Source: Spirulina subsalsa PCC 9445
Lineage (GTDB): Bacteria > Cyanobacteriota > Cyanobacteriia > Cyanobacteriales > Spirulinaceae
Length of the DNA: 64,000 bases
Reading direction: 5' to 3'
NCBI RefSeq assembly: GCF_000314005.1
Contig: NZ_JH980292.1
Coordinates: 2,125,725-2,189,724 of the forward strand
Made by a program: the position numbers and the translations under genes. The notes below the pieces were generated by a model, which saw nothing but the letters and a program-made list of their open reading frames with translations, made no database searches and was not told where the DNA came from. Of this stretch, positions 17,164-25,182 are shown piece after piece (the first letter of the stretch is position 1; each line of letters begins with the position of its first letter).

Positions 17164-18948
17164 CTATTCACTGGCAATCGTTAAATTAGGGAGATCCCAG
17201 AATGCACCACCGAGGGCGGAGAATTCGATGCCTTGAATGCGATCGCGCACAGCACTTAAAGATAAAGGATTCACCAAGTAAATAAAAGGTAAATACTCGT
17301 TAGTAATTTGCTGACTTTCTACATAAATCGCCTTGCGTCTGTCAAAATCCAATTCTCTCGCCCCGGCAATGTATAAATCCGCGATGCGGTTTTCCCAGTC
17401 GGCCACTTGCCAGCCCTCAATCGGTTCTCGTCCCGCTTGGGGTTTTTGGTTAAACATATGTAGGTTTCCTTCAGGAAACCACACATTCGCCCCGTCGTTA
17501 GGTTCATTTCCCCCCGTTAATCCTAACAGACAACATTCCCATTGCAAGGAGTTACTGAGACGATCTACTAACACATTAAAAGCCAAGGGCGCATAATCAA
17601 TTTGCATCCCCAATTGTTCTAAATCTTGCTTAATTTGAGAAGCCATCGCCTCCCGGATTTTGTTGCCCGCATTGGTTATTAAAGACCAGCGCACTAAGTT
17701 TCCCTGATCATCTAATAACTGCCCGGCTTCATTGTATTGAAACCCGGCTTCTAATAACAATTCTTTCGCCCGTTCTGGGTTGTAGTCATAGCCGATTAAA
17801 CTGTCATCATGAAAGGGAGATTGAATGGAAATGGGAGAATTTTGTTTTCTTCCTAAGCCCCGATAGAGGTTATTAATCATCCGTTGACGGTCAATACCGT
17901 AGGCGACAGCTTGACGGAATTTGACGTTATTAAACCACCGGGAACGGATGGGATCAACTAAGGGTCTACCGTTACGACTGCCTTGGTTTAAGTTAAAGGT
18001 AATAAAGCTTGTCCCGTAAGCGGGGCCGCCGTTATAGATCGTGAATTTTCCTCGCTCTTCTTCCCGTTTTAATAGGGAATAAAAGTCTGGGGCAACACTA
18101 ATAGAGTCTAAACTACCAGAGCGGAATTGCAAGAATGATGTATCGGTGGATTCAACAATTTGCCAGACCACTCGTTCAATAAAAGGTTTCTGTTCCCCGG
18201 TGGGTTTTGTATCCCAATAAAAGGGATTTTTTTCAAAAATAACGCGCTGACTGGTGGTGTAATTTTTGAGAACATAGGGGCCATTAAAAACAATCTCTTC
18301 GGGGGGGGTATCAATGCCCCATTTCGACATAAATAAAGGTCGGCCGCTTGAGTCTTTTTGTTCGACGGATTCTCGCAGGGCGTGGGCGGGTAAGATGGGG
18401 AGTCCGGTGTTGGCGAGGAAGGGGGCAAAGGGTTCAACGACGGAAAATCTAACTCGTCGTTCGTCTACTTTTTCCACTTCGGGCAGGACTTGATCTTGTC
18501 CCACTCTTAAGCTATCTCTGGCGTTGGAGGGGATGTCTTCGTTGAGGTAAAGTTGATTGTAGGTAAAGACAACATCATCAACGGTTAATGGTTCTCCATC
18601 GGACCATTTTAAGTTTTCTTTGAGGGTGAAGGTTAAACTTAATTGATCGTCGGAATAGTCCCAAGATTCGGCTAAGACGGGTTCAATTTCTCCGGTGATT
18701 GGGTTTTCTCTCACTAACCCATCATAGGTTAAGCCAAAGATGTTGGGGGATTCTGCCGAAAGGACGGCGTTAAAGGTTTTCGGGTCACTTAAGATGCTTA
18801 ACACCAGTTGGGGAACTTGGGCAGCTTGGGAGACGAAGAGGGAACGACAGCCGGAGAGAATACCGGAAAAGGCGATCGCTCCTAAGAGTAACATTACCCA
18901 AAACCGTCGCCATTTGCCCATTGTGCGGAAAGTTAAAAGGGCCATCAT
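17164..18948 (-). CDS. ABC transporter substrate-binding lipoprotein (peptide/nickel family)
   Basis: About 594 residues. Basic KWRR followed by a hydrophobic segment ending in the lipobox LSGC, so it is a membrane-anchored periplasmic lipoprotein. The SBP_bac_5 (DppA/OppA) fold is recognisable from LTYDGLVRENPITGEIEPVLAESW, LKWSDGEPLTVDDVVFTY, FRQAVAYGIDRQRMI and YNPERAKELLLEAGF. It binds oligopeptides or a similar ligand; no permease or ATPase genes are adjacent. The frame begins at TTG 18978, four bases after cobA-hemD; I chose ATG 18948. The tight spacing behind cobA-hemD and menA is unexpected for this function. Confidence 0.88.
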   Translation of the reverse strand: MMALLTFRTMGKWRRFWVMLLLGAIAFSGILSGCRSLFVSQAAQVPQLVLSILSDPKTFNAVLSAESPNIFGLTYDGLVRENPITGEIEPVLAESWDYSDDQLSLTFTLKENLKWSDGEPLTVDDVVFTYNQLYLNEDIPSNARDSLRVGQDQVLPEVEKVDERRVRFSVVEPFAPFLANTGLPILPAHALRESVEQKDSSGRPLFMSKWGIDTPPEEIVFNGPYVLKNYTTSQRVIFEKNPFYWDTKPTGEQKPFIERVVWQIVESTDTSFLQFRSGSLDSISVAPDFYSLLKREEERGKFTIYNGGPAYGTSFITFNLNQGSRNGRPLVDPIRSRWFNNVKFRQAVAYGIDRQRMINNLYRGLGRKQNSPISIQSPFHDDSLIGYDYNPERAKELLLEAGFQYNEAGQLLDDQGNLVRWSLITNAGNKIREAMASQIKQDLEQLGMQIDYAPLAFNVLVDRLSNSLQWECCLLGLTGGNEPNDGANVWFPEGNLHMFNQKPQAGREPIEGWQVADWENRIADLYIAGARELDFDRRKAIYVESQQITNEYLPFIYLVNPLSLSAVRDRIQGIEFSALGGAFWDLPNLTIASE

Positions 18949-18982
18949 ATCATCAGTCAGTGGGTCAATTCTATCCAAGGTA

Positions 18983-20506
18983 TCACGGTTTTTCGGGATT
19001 CGCCCAGTTTACAATCGCCTCGGTGAGGCCTTCGAGGGTGAATTCTACCGCTTCCACATCGACGCGCTGAAAGAGTTCCTCACAAGTCTGGGAAGTTTGG
19101 GGGCCAATGGATGCCAGACAGAGGTTTTTCAGTAAGGGGGAAACCGTTTCAAGTCCTACCGCTTGGCTTAACAGTTGTTCAAAGTAGCGCACGGTTTTAG
19201 AACTGGCGAAGGTGATCACGTCGATTTTCCCCTGTTGTAGGGCGCTCAGGGCGGTTAGGTCAATGGTTGCCGGACAACCGGACTCATAGGCCGCCACTTC
19301 GGTTATCTCAGCCCCCTGGTGGCTTAGTTCTTCGACTAATACTGTCCTCCCTCCGGTTTCTACGCGGGGAAATAGGATCTTTTTCTTGGCGAGGGATTCG
19401 GGGAAATGTTCAACCAGGGCATCGGCGACGAAGTTGGGGGGGATAAAATCCGGTTGGAGGCCCCGTTTTTGTAGGAATTTGGCGGTTTTCTTACCCACTA
19501 CGGCAATTTTGACCCCAGCGAGACAACGGATATCTTGTTCTAGGGTCGCGAGACGGTTAAAAAAGAACTCTACCCCGTTAGCGGAGGTGAGGATGAGCCA
19601 GTCAAATTGGGGGAGTTGCGCGATCGCCTGATCCAATCCTTCCCAACTACTCGGCGGCGTAATCTCTAGCGTCGGCATCTCCATCACCCTCGCCCCTTGT
19701 TGTTCTAACAAGGTGCTAAAAATGCTGGCCTGTTCCGCAGACCGGGTGACGAGGACGGTTTTTCCCGCTAAGGGAGAGGACTGGGGGGATTGAAAGGTAT
19801 TCTGTAAGCTCACAACTTCGCCCACGACGATAATACAAGGGGACAGGGCAACCCCTGCCGTTTTCTCTACAATATCAGCTAAGGTTCCCACCCAAGTCTG
19901 TTGGTTCGGGCTGCCTCCATTCTGGATGATGGCGACGGGGTGGCTGGGGAATTTGCCCTGATTTTTCAACTGTTCCACAATCTGGGGCAGATTACGACCC
20001 CCCATAAGCAATACAAGTGTATCTATTTGAGCCAGAGCTTGCCAGTTGAGGGTATGGGGTGCGTGGGCGCTGAGGACGGCAAAACAACCGCTTAAGTGTT
20101 TGTCCGTGAGGGGAATTCCGGCTAAAGCGGGGGCAGCGAGGGCGGAGGAGAGGCCGGGGACAATTTCAAAGGCACAATGGGCCGCTTGTAGGGCTTCTAC
20201 TTCTTCCCGCGCCCGCCCGAAGATCAGGGGATCTCCACTTTTGAGGCGAATAACCTGTTTCCCTTTTTGGCAGTATTTCACTAGGAGTTGATTAATTTCC
20301 CCTTGAGGGGTGCTAGGTTTGCCCCCCCGTTTGCCTACGTCGATGACCTCACACTGGGGGGGAACATACTGTAACAGGTCATCCTCAACGAGGGCATCAT
20401 AAATCAGGACTTCTGCCTGTTTTAGGAGGTTTAGGGCTTGTTGGGTCAGGGTGCCTCGGTTTTGGACTCCAGCCCCGACTAAGTAGACTTTTCCAGAGGA
20501 TCTCAT
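18983..20506 (-). CDS. cobA-hemD: Fused uroporphyrinogen-III C-methyltransferase / uroporphyrinogen-III synthase
   Basis: 507 residues, two enzymes in one chain. Residues 1-240: SUMT with GKVYLVGAGVQNRGTLTQ, VIDVGKRGG, VIRLKSGDPLIFGRAREE and VPGLSSALAAPALAGIPLT, which methylates uroporphyrinogen III toward siroheme and cobalamin. Residues about 250-500: HemD, with VTRSAEQASIFSTLLEQQGA, DWLILTSANGVEFF and ITFASSKTVRYF, which closes hydroxymethylbilane to uroporphyrinogen III. It sits at the branch from chlorophyll/heme to siroheme. Fourteen bases after menA and four before the lipoprotein frame, so probably cotranscribed. HemD fusions to SUMT occur in several bacteria. Confidence 0.93.
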   Translation of the reverse strand: MRSSGKVYLVGAGVQNRGTLTQQALNLLKQAEVLIYDALVEDDLLQYVPPQCEVIDVGKRGGKPSTPQGEINQLLVKYCQKGKQVIRLKSGDPLIFGRAREEVEALQAAHCAFEIVPGLSSALAAPALAGIPLTDKHLSGCFAVLSAHAPHTLNWQALAQIDTLVLLMGGRNLPQIVEQLKNQGKFPSHPVAIIQNGGSPNQQTWVGTLADIVEKTAGVALSPCIIVVGEVVSLQNTFQSPQSSPLAGKTVLVTRSAEQASIFSTLLEQQGARVMEMPTLEITPPSSWEGLDQAIAQLPQFDWLILTSANGVEFFFNRLATLEQDIRCLAGVKIAVVGKKTAKFLQKRGLQPDFIPPNFVADALVEHFPESLAKKKILFPRVETGGRTVLVEELSHQGAEITEVAAYESGCPATIDLTALSALQQGKIDVITFASSKTVRYFEQLLSQAVGLETVSPLLKNLCLASIGPQTSQTCEELFQRVDVEAVEFTLEGLTEAIVNWANPEKP

Positions 20507-20520
20507 AGTTCATCAGGGGG

Positions 20521-21420
20521 CTAGAGGATTAAGCCTAAACTTAAGACTAAACCTGTCCAAAAGTGAAGTTTTACGGCAATAAATTTGCAGTTGCGCACCT
20601 TGTCCGGTTGATTGTGGTATTGCCCCACATGATGCACTAATTCGTAGGCTACAGGCACTGTGAAGAACAAAAGGAGAGTCCAAGGGGAAAAGTAGCCTAA
20701 GAGGATGAAAAGGGGCGTAAGGACGTATAAACTGGCCGTAGAGACAGCCAAAACGGTGGAGCCTTTGGCGGTGCCGAGACGGACAATGGGGGAACGCTTC
20801 CCGGCGGCTAAGTCGTCTTCGACTTGGTGGAAATGGGAACAAAACAGGATAATGGCGGTGCTAATCCCCACAAAGAGGGAAGCGCCCCAGAGGGTAGGAG
20901 AGGGGGGGGAGGCTTGGGAGTAACAGACGGCGAGAAAGGTCAGGGGGCCAAAGGTGATTAAACAGATCAACTCCCCTAATCCTTGGTATCCTAAGCGGAA
21001 GGGGGGGCCTTGGTAGGTATAGCCTAATGCACAGGCGAGGGCGATCGCACCGAGGACACGCCAATCCTGTTGGAAAAAGGCGATCGCACCAATCCCACTA
21101 ATACCAACCAGTAAACAGGCATTACTGAGCCAAAAAACCAGAGATTTGTTCCCGGTTAAATTCACCACGGAATGGGCTTTATTTTGATCAATTCCTGTCT
21201 CTGAATCAAAAACATCATTACTCAAATTAATCCAAGCAATCACCGCAATTCCTGAGATTAAAAACAGCCCAAATAGAAACCCATTGATCTGGCCTATTAC
21301 CCCATAAACGGCCGCCGTTGCGACAGAAATCGGTGTAATTGCAACGGTGTACATGGGGGGCTTAATGGCAGCCCACCAAAGTTCACGACGTGACTCTGGG
21401 GAAAAATTTGTCGTAGTCAT
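20521..21420 (-). CDS. menA: 2-carboxy-1,4-naphthoquinone phytyltransferase (MenA)
   Basis: 299 residues, UbiA-family prenyltransferase with about eight membrane helices. Prenyl-diphosphate binding motif NLSNDVFDSETGIDQNKAHS and the second Asp-rich region HFHQVEDDLAAGKRSPIVRLG are intact. It attaches the phytyl chain in phylloquinone synthesis for photosystem I. Divergent from menF (isochorismate synthase), the first enzyme of the same pathway, 219 bases away. Confidence 0.95.
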   Translation of the reverse strand: MTTTNFSPESRRELWWAAIKPPMYTVAITPISVATAAVYGVIGQINGFLFGLFLISGIAVIAWINLSNDVFDSETGIDQNKAHSVVNLTGNKSLVFWLSNACLLVGISGIGAIAFFQQDWRVLGAIALACALGYTYQGPPFRLGYQGLGELICLITFGPLTFLAVCYSQASPPSPTLWGASLFVGISTAIILFCSHFHQVEDDLAAGKRSPIVRLGTAKGSTVLAVSTASLYVLTPLFILLGYFSPWTLLLFFTVPVAYELVHHVGQYHNQPDKVRNCKFIAVKLHFWTGLVLSLGLIL

Positions 21421-21507
21421 GGGACAGAAAACACCTTTGTTCGATACTATGAATAAAAAACTTCCTCAGTCGAATCATGCTGCTCTGACTGAGAACCAGA
21501 GAGTGCA

Positions 21508-21552
21508 TCCTAAGCAACTGCCAACGGACAGCAACTGCTAACGGACAGCAAC
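21508..21552. repeat. Two-copy 17-base tandem repeat in the menA-menF intergenic region
   Basis: AACGGACAGCAACTGCT occurs twice in tandem (second copy ending ACT-ACG), preceded by a partial unit GCAACTGCC. It lies between divergent menA and menF, so an operator role is possible, but nothing identifies a regulator. Confidence 0.45.
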
Positions 21553-21639
21553 TACGACCGGGAAACATCCTCCCTAGACATCTCATTTCTGTCAAGACAA
21601 TTTTAATAAAAATATAAAAAAATTCACGTTTTTGCCCCC

Positions 21640-23067
21640 ATGTCAGCCATTCCCTGTCTTGCCGATCTCACCCTAGAATCTCACGAACTGTACAATTCCC
21701 TCTGGAATTGTCAACAACAAGCGATTGCTTTAAACTGTCCCCAAATCGTCAGTTTAGCCCAGTCTATCCCCCCCCTTGATCCCTTACTCTTTTTACAGGA
21801 ATATTTACGCCCCCATCAACTCCATTTTTATTGGGAGAACGGTAAAAAACAAACGGCTATTGCTGCAATGGGGCAAGTGTTAGCGGTTCATTTTTCGGGT
21901 CAAAAACGCTTTGAGGAAGCGGAAGCTTTCATCACTGAACATCAGAAAAAAATTCTCAAAATTACCACCAATTCCCAGCCGATTAATCCGGCTAAATTTT
22001 TTGCAACTTTTACCTTTTTTGACCAAGCTATCCAGAGCCAATCCTGTTTTTCTCCCGCGACGGTCTTTTTCCCCCAAGTTCAAATTACACGACGACAGAA
22101 TCATTATAGCTTAGTTCTCAATTTCTCGATTCACCCTCAATCCAATTTAAACAAAATCTTAGAAGAGATTAATCATTTTCAGCAAAAGGTAAACCAAATT
22201 TGTCAAAAAAGTAACTACTGGAAACTCTCAGAAAATCTTCCCTATACTTCCTCTTTAGAAACCGTTGCAAATTATCCGCAAAACTTCAAAAAATCGGTAA
22301 AATCTGCGCTCAATCTCATTGCTAAAAATAAATTAAATAAAATCGTATTAGCCCATAGTTTAGATGTTATTTCTCCTGTGGCGTTTCAGTTAATCCACTC
22401 CTTATATAATTTACGGCAAAAACACCCAGATTGCTATATTTTCTCCACCAGTAATAAACAGGATCAATATTTCATCGGGGCGAGTCCTGAACGGTTGATG
22501 AGTTTGTGGCATGGGCAGTTAGAAACCGATGCTTTAGCCGGATCTGCCCCCCGAGGCCAAAACCCACAACAGGATGTAAAACTTGCCCAACTGTTATTAA
22601 ATAGTGAGAAAGAAAAACGGGAACACCAAGCGGTAAGCTATTATATTGTCCAACAACTCAAAAAGTTAGGCATTACGGCTCACAGTTCCCCCTTGCAGTT
22701 GTTAAAACTAGCGAATATTCAACACCTTTGGACTCCGATTCAAGCCCCAGTTCCCAGCCATCTCCATCCGCTCAAAATTTTAGCCCAACTCCATCCTACT
22801 CCGGCGGTAGCGGGTTTACCTAGCCAAATGGCTTGTCAGCAGATCCAAGCTTATGAGCTTTTTAATCGGGAACTCTATGCTGCACCGTTAGGCTGGTTAG
22901 ATATGGCGGGGAATAGTGAATTTATTGTGGGGATTCGTTCGGCTTTAATTACGGGAAATCAAGCCCGTTTGTATGGTGGGGCGGGGATTGTGGCAGGTTC
23001 TGATCCAGAGAAGGAATTAGCGGAGGTTCAGTTAAAGTTACAAACTATTTTAAATACTTTAATTTAA
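21640..23067 (+). CDS. menF: Isochorismate synthase
   Basis: 475 residues of the chorismate-utilising family. The catalytic C-terminal domain (about 205-470) shows KIVLAHSLDV, FIGASPERLMSL, ETDALAGSAPRG, a KEKREHQAVSYYI helix, HPTPAVAGLP and YAAPLGWLDMAG...GAGIVAGSDPEKE, with the Lys base and Glu metal ligands expected for isochorismate formation. First step of phylloquinone synthesis. The N-terminal 200 residues are more divergent. Divergent from menA. Followed immediately by a repeat element. Confidence 0.94.
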   Translation: MSAIPCLADLTLESHELYNSLWNCQQQAIALNCPQIVSLAQSIPPLDPLLFLQEYLRPHQLHFYWENGKKQTAIAAMGQVLAVHFSGQKRFEEAEAFITEHQKKILKITTNSQPINPAKFFATFTFFDQAIQSQSCFSPATVFFPQVQITRRQNHYSLVLNFSIHPQSNLNKILEEINHFQQKVNQICQKSNYWKLSENLPYTSSLETVANYPQNFKKSVKSALNLIAKNKLNKIVLAHSLDVISPVAFQLIHSLYNLRQKHPDCYIFSTSNKQDQYFIGASPERLMSLWHGQLETDALAGSAPRGQNPQQDVKLAQLLLNSEKEKREHQAVSYYIVQQLKKLGITAHSSPLQLLKLANIQHLWTPIQAPVPSHLHPLKILAQLHPTPAVAGLPSQMACQQIQAYELFNRELYAAPLGWLDMAGNSEFIVGIRSALITGNQARLYGGAGIVAGSDPEKELAEVQLKLQTILNTLI

Positions 23068-23231
23068 GGGTTTAGGGATAAATAATCAAAAAGGCCTGCT
23101 TTTTTCAACTCCCCCCCTGTTCCCCGTTCCCTAACCCCACGAGTAGAGTTATATTGCTACGCAACGCTTCGCGTTCGCGAAGCGTCACGAAGTGAACGCG
23201 GAGCATCACGAAGTGAACAGCAAGCCCTATC
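23068..23231. repeat. Dispersed repeat element copy plus palindromic repeat
   Basis: Begins TAAGGGTTTAGGGATAAATAATC right at the menF stop and contains AAAAAGGCCTGCTTTTTT. This matches, in reverse complement, the blocks at 36421-36480 and 55780-55820. It contains a nested palindromic repeat (GCGTTCGCGAAGCGTCACG, 23171-23199) and ends CAGCAAGCCCTA (23219-23230). It fills the space between convergent menF and the MOSC gene. Confidence 0.65.
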
Positions 23232-23238
23232 TACGAAC

Positions 23239-24066
23239 CTAATTCAATACTTTCACGGGATCTCCTACAGAAATTTGGCCTTCTGTGAGGGGAATTAGGT
23301 TCTGGCCAAACATAATCTGGCCGCCTTGATTGCGGAAGGTATTCAGGGTTTTTAAGGGTTCTTTGAGGGGGTTTCTTTCTCCAGTTTGTTGATCGGTGGT
23401 GGTGACAAGGCAACGACTACAGGGTTTAACCACGGCAAAGCGTAACGCCCCAATTTGTAAGGTTTGCCAGTGATCCTCAAGGAAGGGATCCTCACTGTGA
23501 ATAACGATATTGGGGCGAAAACGGGTCATGGGGACTTGTTGGCTAGAGTTGCCATAGGTGGCCTCTAAACGGCGATTTAATTGGGCTAAGGAGGCTGTAT
23601 TGGTTAGGAGGAAGGGGTAGGCATCGGCGAAACTGACGGGCTGATCGGTGCGTCCGGTATAGTGGGGATCGGCGATGCGGAGGGGGTGGGGCGATTGGCG
23701 AAAAAGCCGGACGGGGAAGGGAAGGGCGAGGGCTTGGGTTAACCATTGGGCAACGGTTTCCCCTTGATCTATGGCGGGGGTGCGATCGCGCCAAACCTGA
23801 ACGACTGAACGGGGGCCCTGATGGGTGGCCTGAAACCTCAAGGGGGCCACCTCATCCCCCCTAGAAAGGGTGATCCTTTCCCCGTCAATGGTTACCCCAA
23901 GGGTCGCCAGTTGGGGAAAGTCCCGTTGGGTGAGGAATTGACCCTGCTCATTAGTAATCATGAACTCTCGATCCCACAAAAACCCCTTGCTCAAAACCTG
24001 AGCTTCTGTCAAGGCAATCCCTCGACAGGATTTAATGGGATAAATGGTAAGTTCGCTCACCTGCAT
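23239..24066 (-). CDS. MOSC domain-containing protein (YcbX-like)
   Basis: 275 residues. N-terminal beta-barrel MOSC_N (VSELTIYPIKSCRGIALTEA...GFLWDREFMITNEQGQFLTQR) and C-terminal MOSC domain (about 140-275) with MTRFRPNIVI and the conserved cysteine in VVKPCSRCLVTTTDQQTG. The family binds molybdenum cofactor and includes YcbX/mARC-type reductases of N-hydroxylated compounds; the ferredoxin domain of YcbX is absent here. Downstream of gcvH on the same strand, 36 bases apart. Confidence 0.92.
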   Translation of the reverse strand: MQVSELTIYPIKSCRGIALTEAQVLSKGFLWDREFMITNEQGQFLTQRDFPQLATLGVTIDGERITLSRGDEVAPLRFQATHQGPRSVVQVWRDRTPAIDQGETVAQWLTQALALPFPVRLFRQSPHPLRIADPHYTGRTDQPVSFADAYPFLLTNTASLAQLNRRLEATYGNSSQQVPMTRFRPNIVIHSEDPFLEDHWQTLQIGALRFAVVKPCSRCLVTTTDQQTGERNPLKEPLKTLNTFRNQGGQIMFGQNLIPLTEGQISVGDPVKVLN

Positions 24067-24102
24067 GGTTGCTAATCCTCACTGAACGCCTTGGGAGGGG
24101 GT

Positions 24103-24498
24103 TTAATCCTCGCCTTCCACTTGGGATCGATACTCGTCGGCCGTCAGCACTTCGTCTAGTTCTCCGTCGGGATTATCTAAACGGATTTTGACCAGCCAGC
24201 CTTCTCCATAGGGATCCTCGGCGATCGCTTCGGGATTGTCAATCATGGCATCATTCCGTTCTATCACAGTCCCCGATATCGGAGCGTTCAACTCTTCCAC
24301 AGCCTTCACTGACTCCACGGTGCCGAAACTCTTGCCAGCTTCAAGGGAGTCCCCAATTTCCGGCAATTCGAGAAACACAAGATCCCCCAGTTGATCAACG
24401 GCAAAGGCACTAATGCCAATTGTGGCGATTTCACCGTCAAGACGGACATATTCATGGGTATCGAGATACTTCAAGTCATCTGGATATTCAAGAGCCAT
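24103..24498 (-). CDS. gcvH: Glycine cleavage system H protein
   Basis: 131 residues, normal length. The lipoyl-accepting Lys is in [19 protein letters not shown]. It shuttles the aminomethyl group between the P, T and L proteins, as in photorespiratory glycine breakdown. gcvP and gcvT are not nearby. No glycine riboswitch-like structure was seen in the short upstream region, which it shares with the divergent DUF1818 gene. Confidence 0.97.
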   Translation of the reverse strand: MALEYPDDLKYLDTHEYVRLDGEIATIGISAFAVDQLGDLVFLELPEIGDSLEAGKSFGTVESVKAVEELNAPISGTVIERNDAMIDNPEAIAEDPYGEGWLVKIRLDNPDGELDEVLTADEYRSQVEGED

Positions 24499-24586
24499 AG
24501 TATTTTCCTGAAATTTAAGATTTGGAGAGGACTGCGCCAGTTTTAAACTTACTATAAAACGGAAATCTGACTAGGGGCGTAAAGTT

Positions 24587-24952
24587 TTGGCACGATTTTT
24601 GAAACAAGGTAACGGATGGCGTTTAGGCTGGGATGACGAGGCTCCCTGCTACAAGGGTATGGTGGGGGGGGATGATTGGGCTTTTGAGCTAACGGAGGGG
24701 GAATATCAAGCCTTTTGCCGTTTGGTGGCACAACTGGCCGCGACTATGACCCAAATGGCTGAGGAGTTGATGGAGGAGGAACGGATTAGTTGTGAGGCTG
24801 AAAGTGAGGGGCTATGGGTGGGGGTGGAAGGGTTTCCCCAGGCCTATGATCTGCGTTTGATTGTTTCGGGCGATCGCCAATGTGAGGGCAATTGGTCGCC
24901 CGATGCCGTCCCCGCACTGCTTCAAGCCCTCTCAGGTCTAGAAATTTTCTAA
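24587..24952 (+). CDS. DUF1818 family protein
   Basis: 121 residues. Begins MARFLKQGNGWRLGWDDEA with an unusual TTG start (24587); a long acidic helix (AQLAATMTQMAEELMEEERI) and the end of the protein, NWSPDAVPALLQAL, are typical of this small cyanobacterial family of unknown function. Soluble and acidic. Encoded just before tRNA-Pro. Confidence 0.85.
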   Translation: MARFLKQGNGWRLGWDDEAPCYKGMVGGDDWAFELTEGEYQAFCRLVAQLAATMTQMAEELMEEERISCEAESEGLWVGVEGFPQAYDLRLIVSGDRQCEGNWSPDAVPALLQALSGLEIF

Positions 24953-25007
24953 CCCCCCTTGCTATTTTTTAAAAAAGTGTGTTAGGATAACTAAGCTGAA
25001 AAGCAAT

Positions 25008-25081
25008 CGGGGCGTAGCGCAGTTTGGTAGCGTACCACTTTGGGGTAGTGGGGGTCGTGGGTTCAAATCCCGCCGCTCCGA
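25008..25081 (+). tRNA. trnP-GGG: tRNA-Pro (anticodon GGG)
   Basis: 74 bases. Acceptor CGGGGCG / CGCTCCG with one G-U pair, D-arm TAGCGCAGTTTGGTAGCG, anticodon stem CCACT/AGTGG with loop TTGGGGT (anticodon GGG, G37), T-arm GTGGG-TTCAAAT-CCCGC, discriminator A. CCA not encoded. Confidence 0.97.
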
Positions 25082-25111
25082 TTCGGATCAAAAATTAGTT
25101 CAGGTTATTAG

Positions 25112-25148
25112 AAAAGATCGGGTAGAAGATAATTTTACCCGATCTTTT
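25112..25148. terminator. Strong bidirectional rho-independent terminator
   Basis: A perfect 13-bp stem AAAAGATCGGGTA / TACCCGATCTTTT with an 11-base loop, flanked by A-run and T-run. It ends tRNA-Pro on the plus strand and the TPM-protein gene on the minus strand. Confidence 0.9.
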
Positions 25149-25182
25149 GTATGGCTCCGCCTTTTCTATCAAGAAAATGGGT

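Noticed and set aside
24499-24586. Glycine riboswitch before gcvH
   Set aside because: The space is under 90 bases and shows no paired-aptamer architecture.
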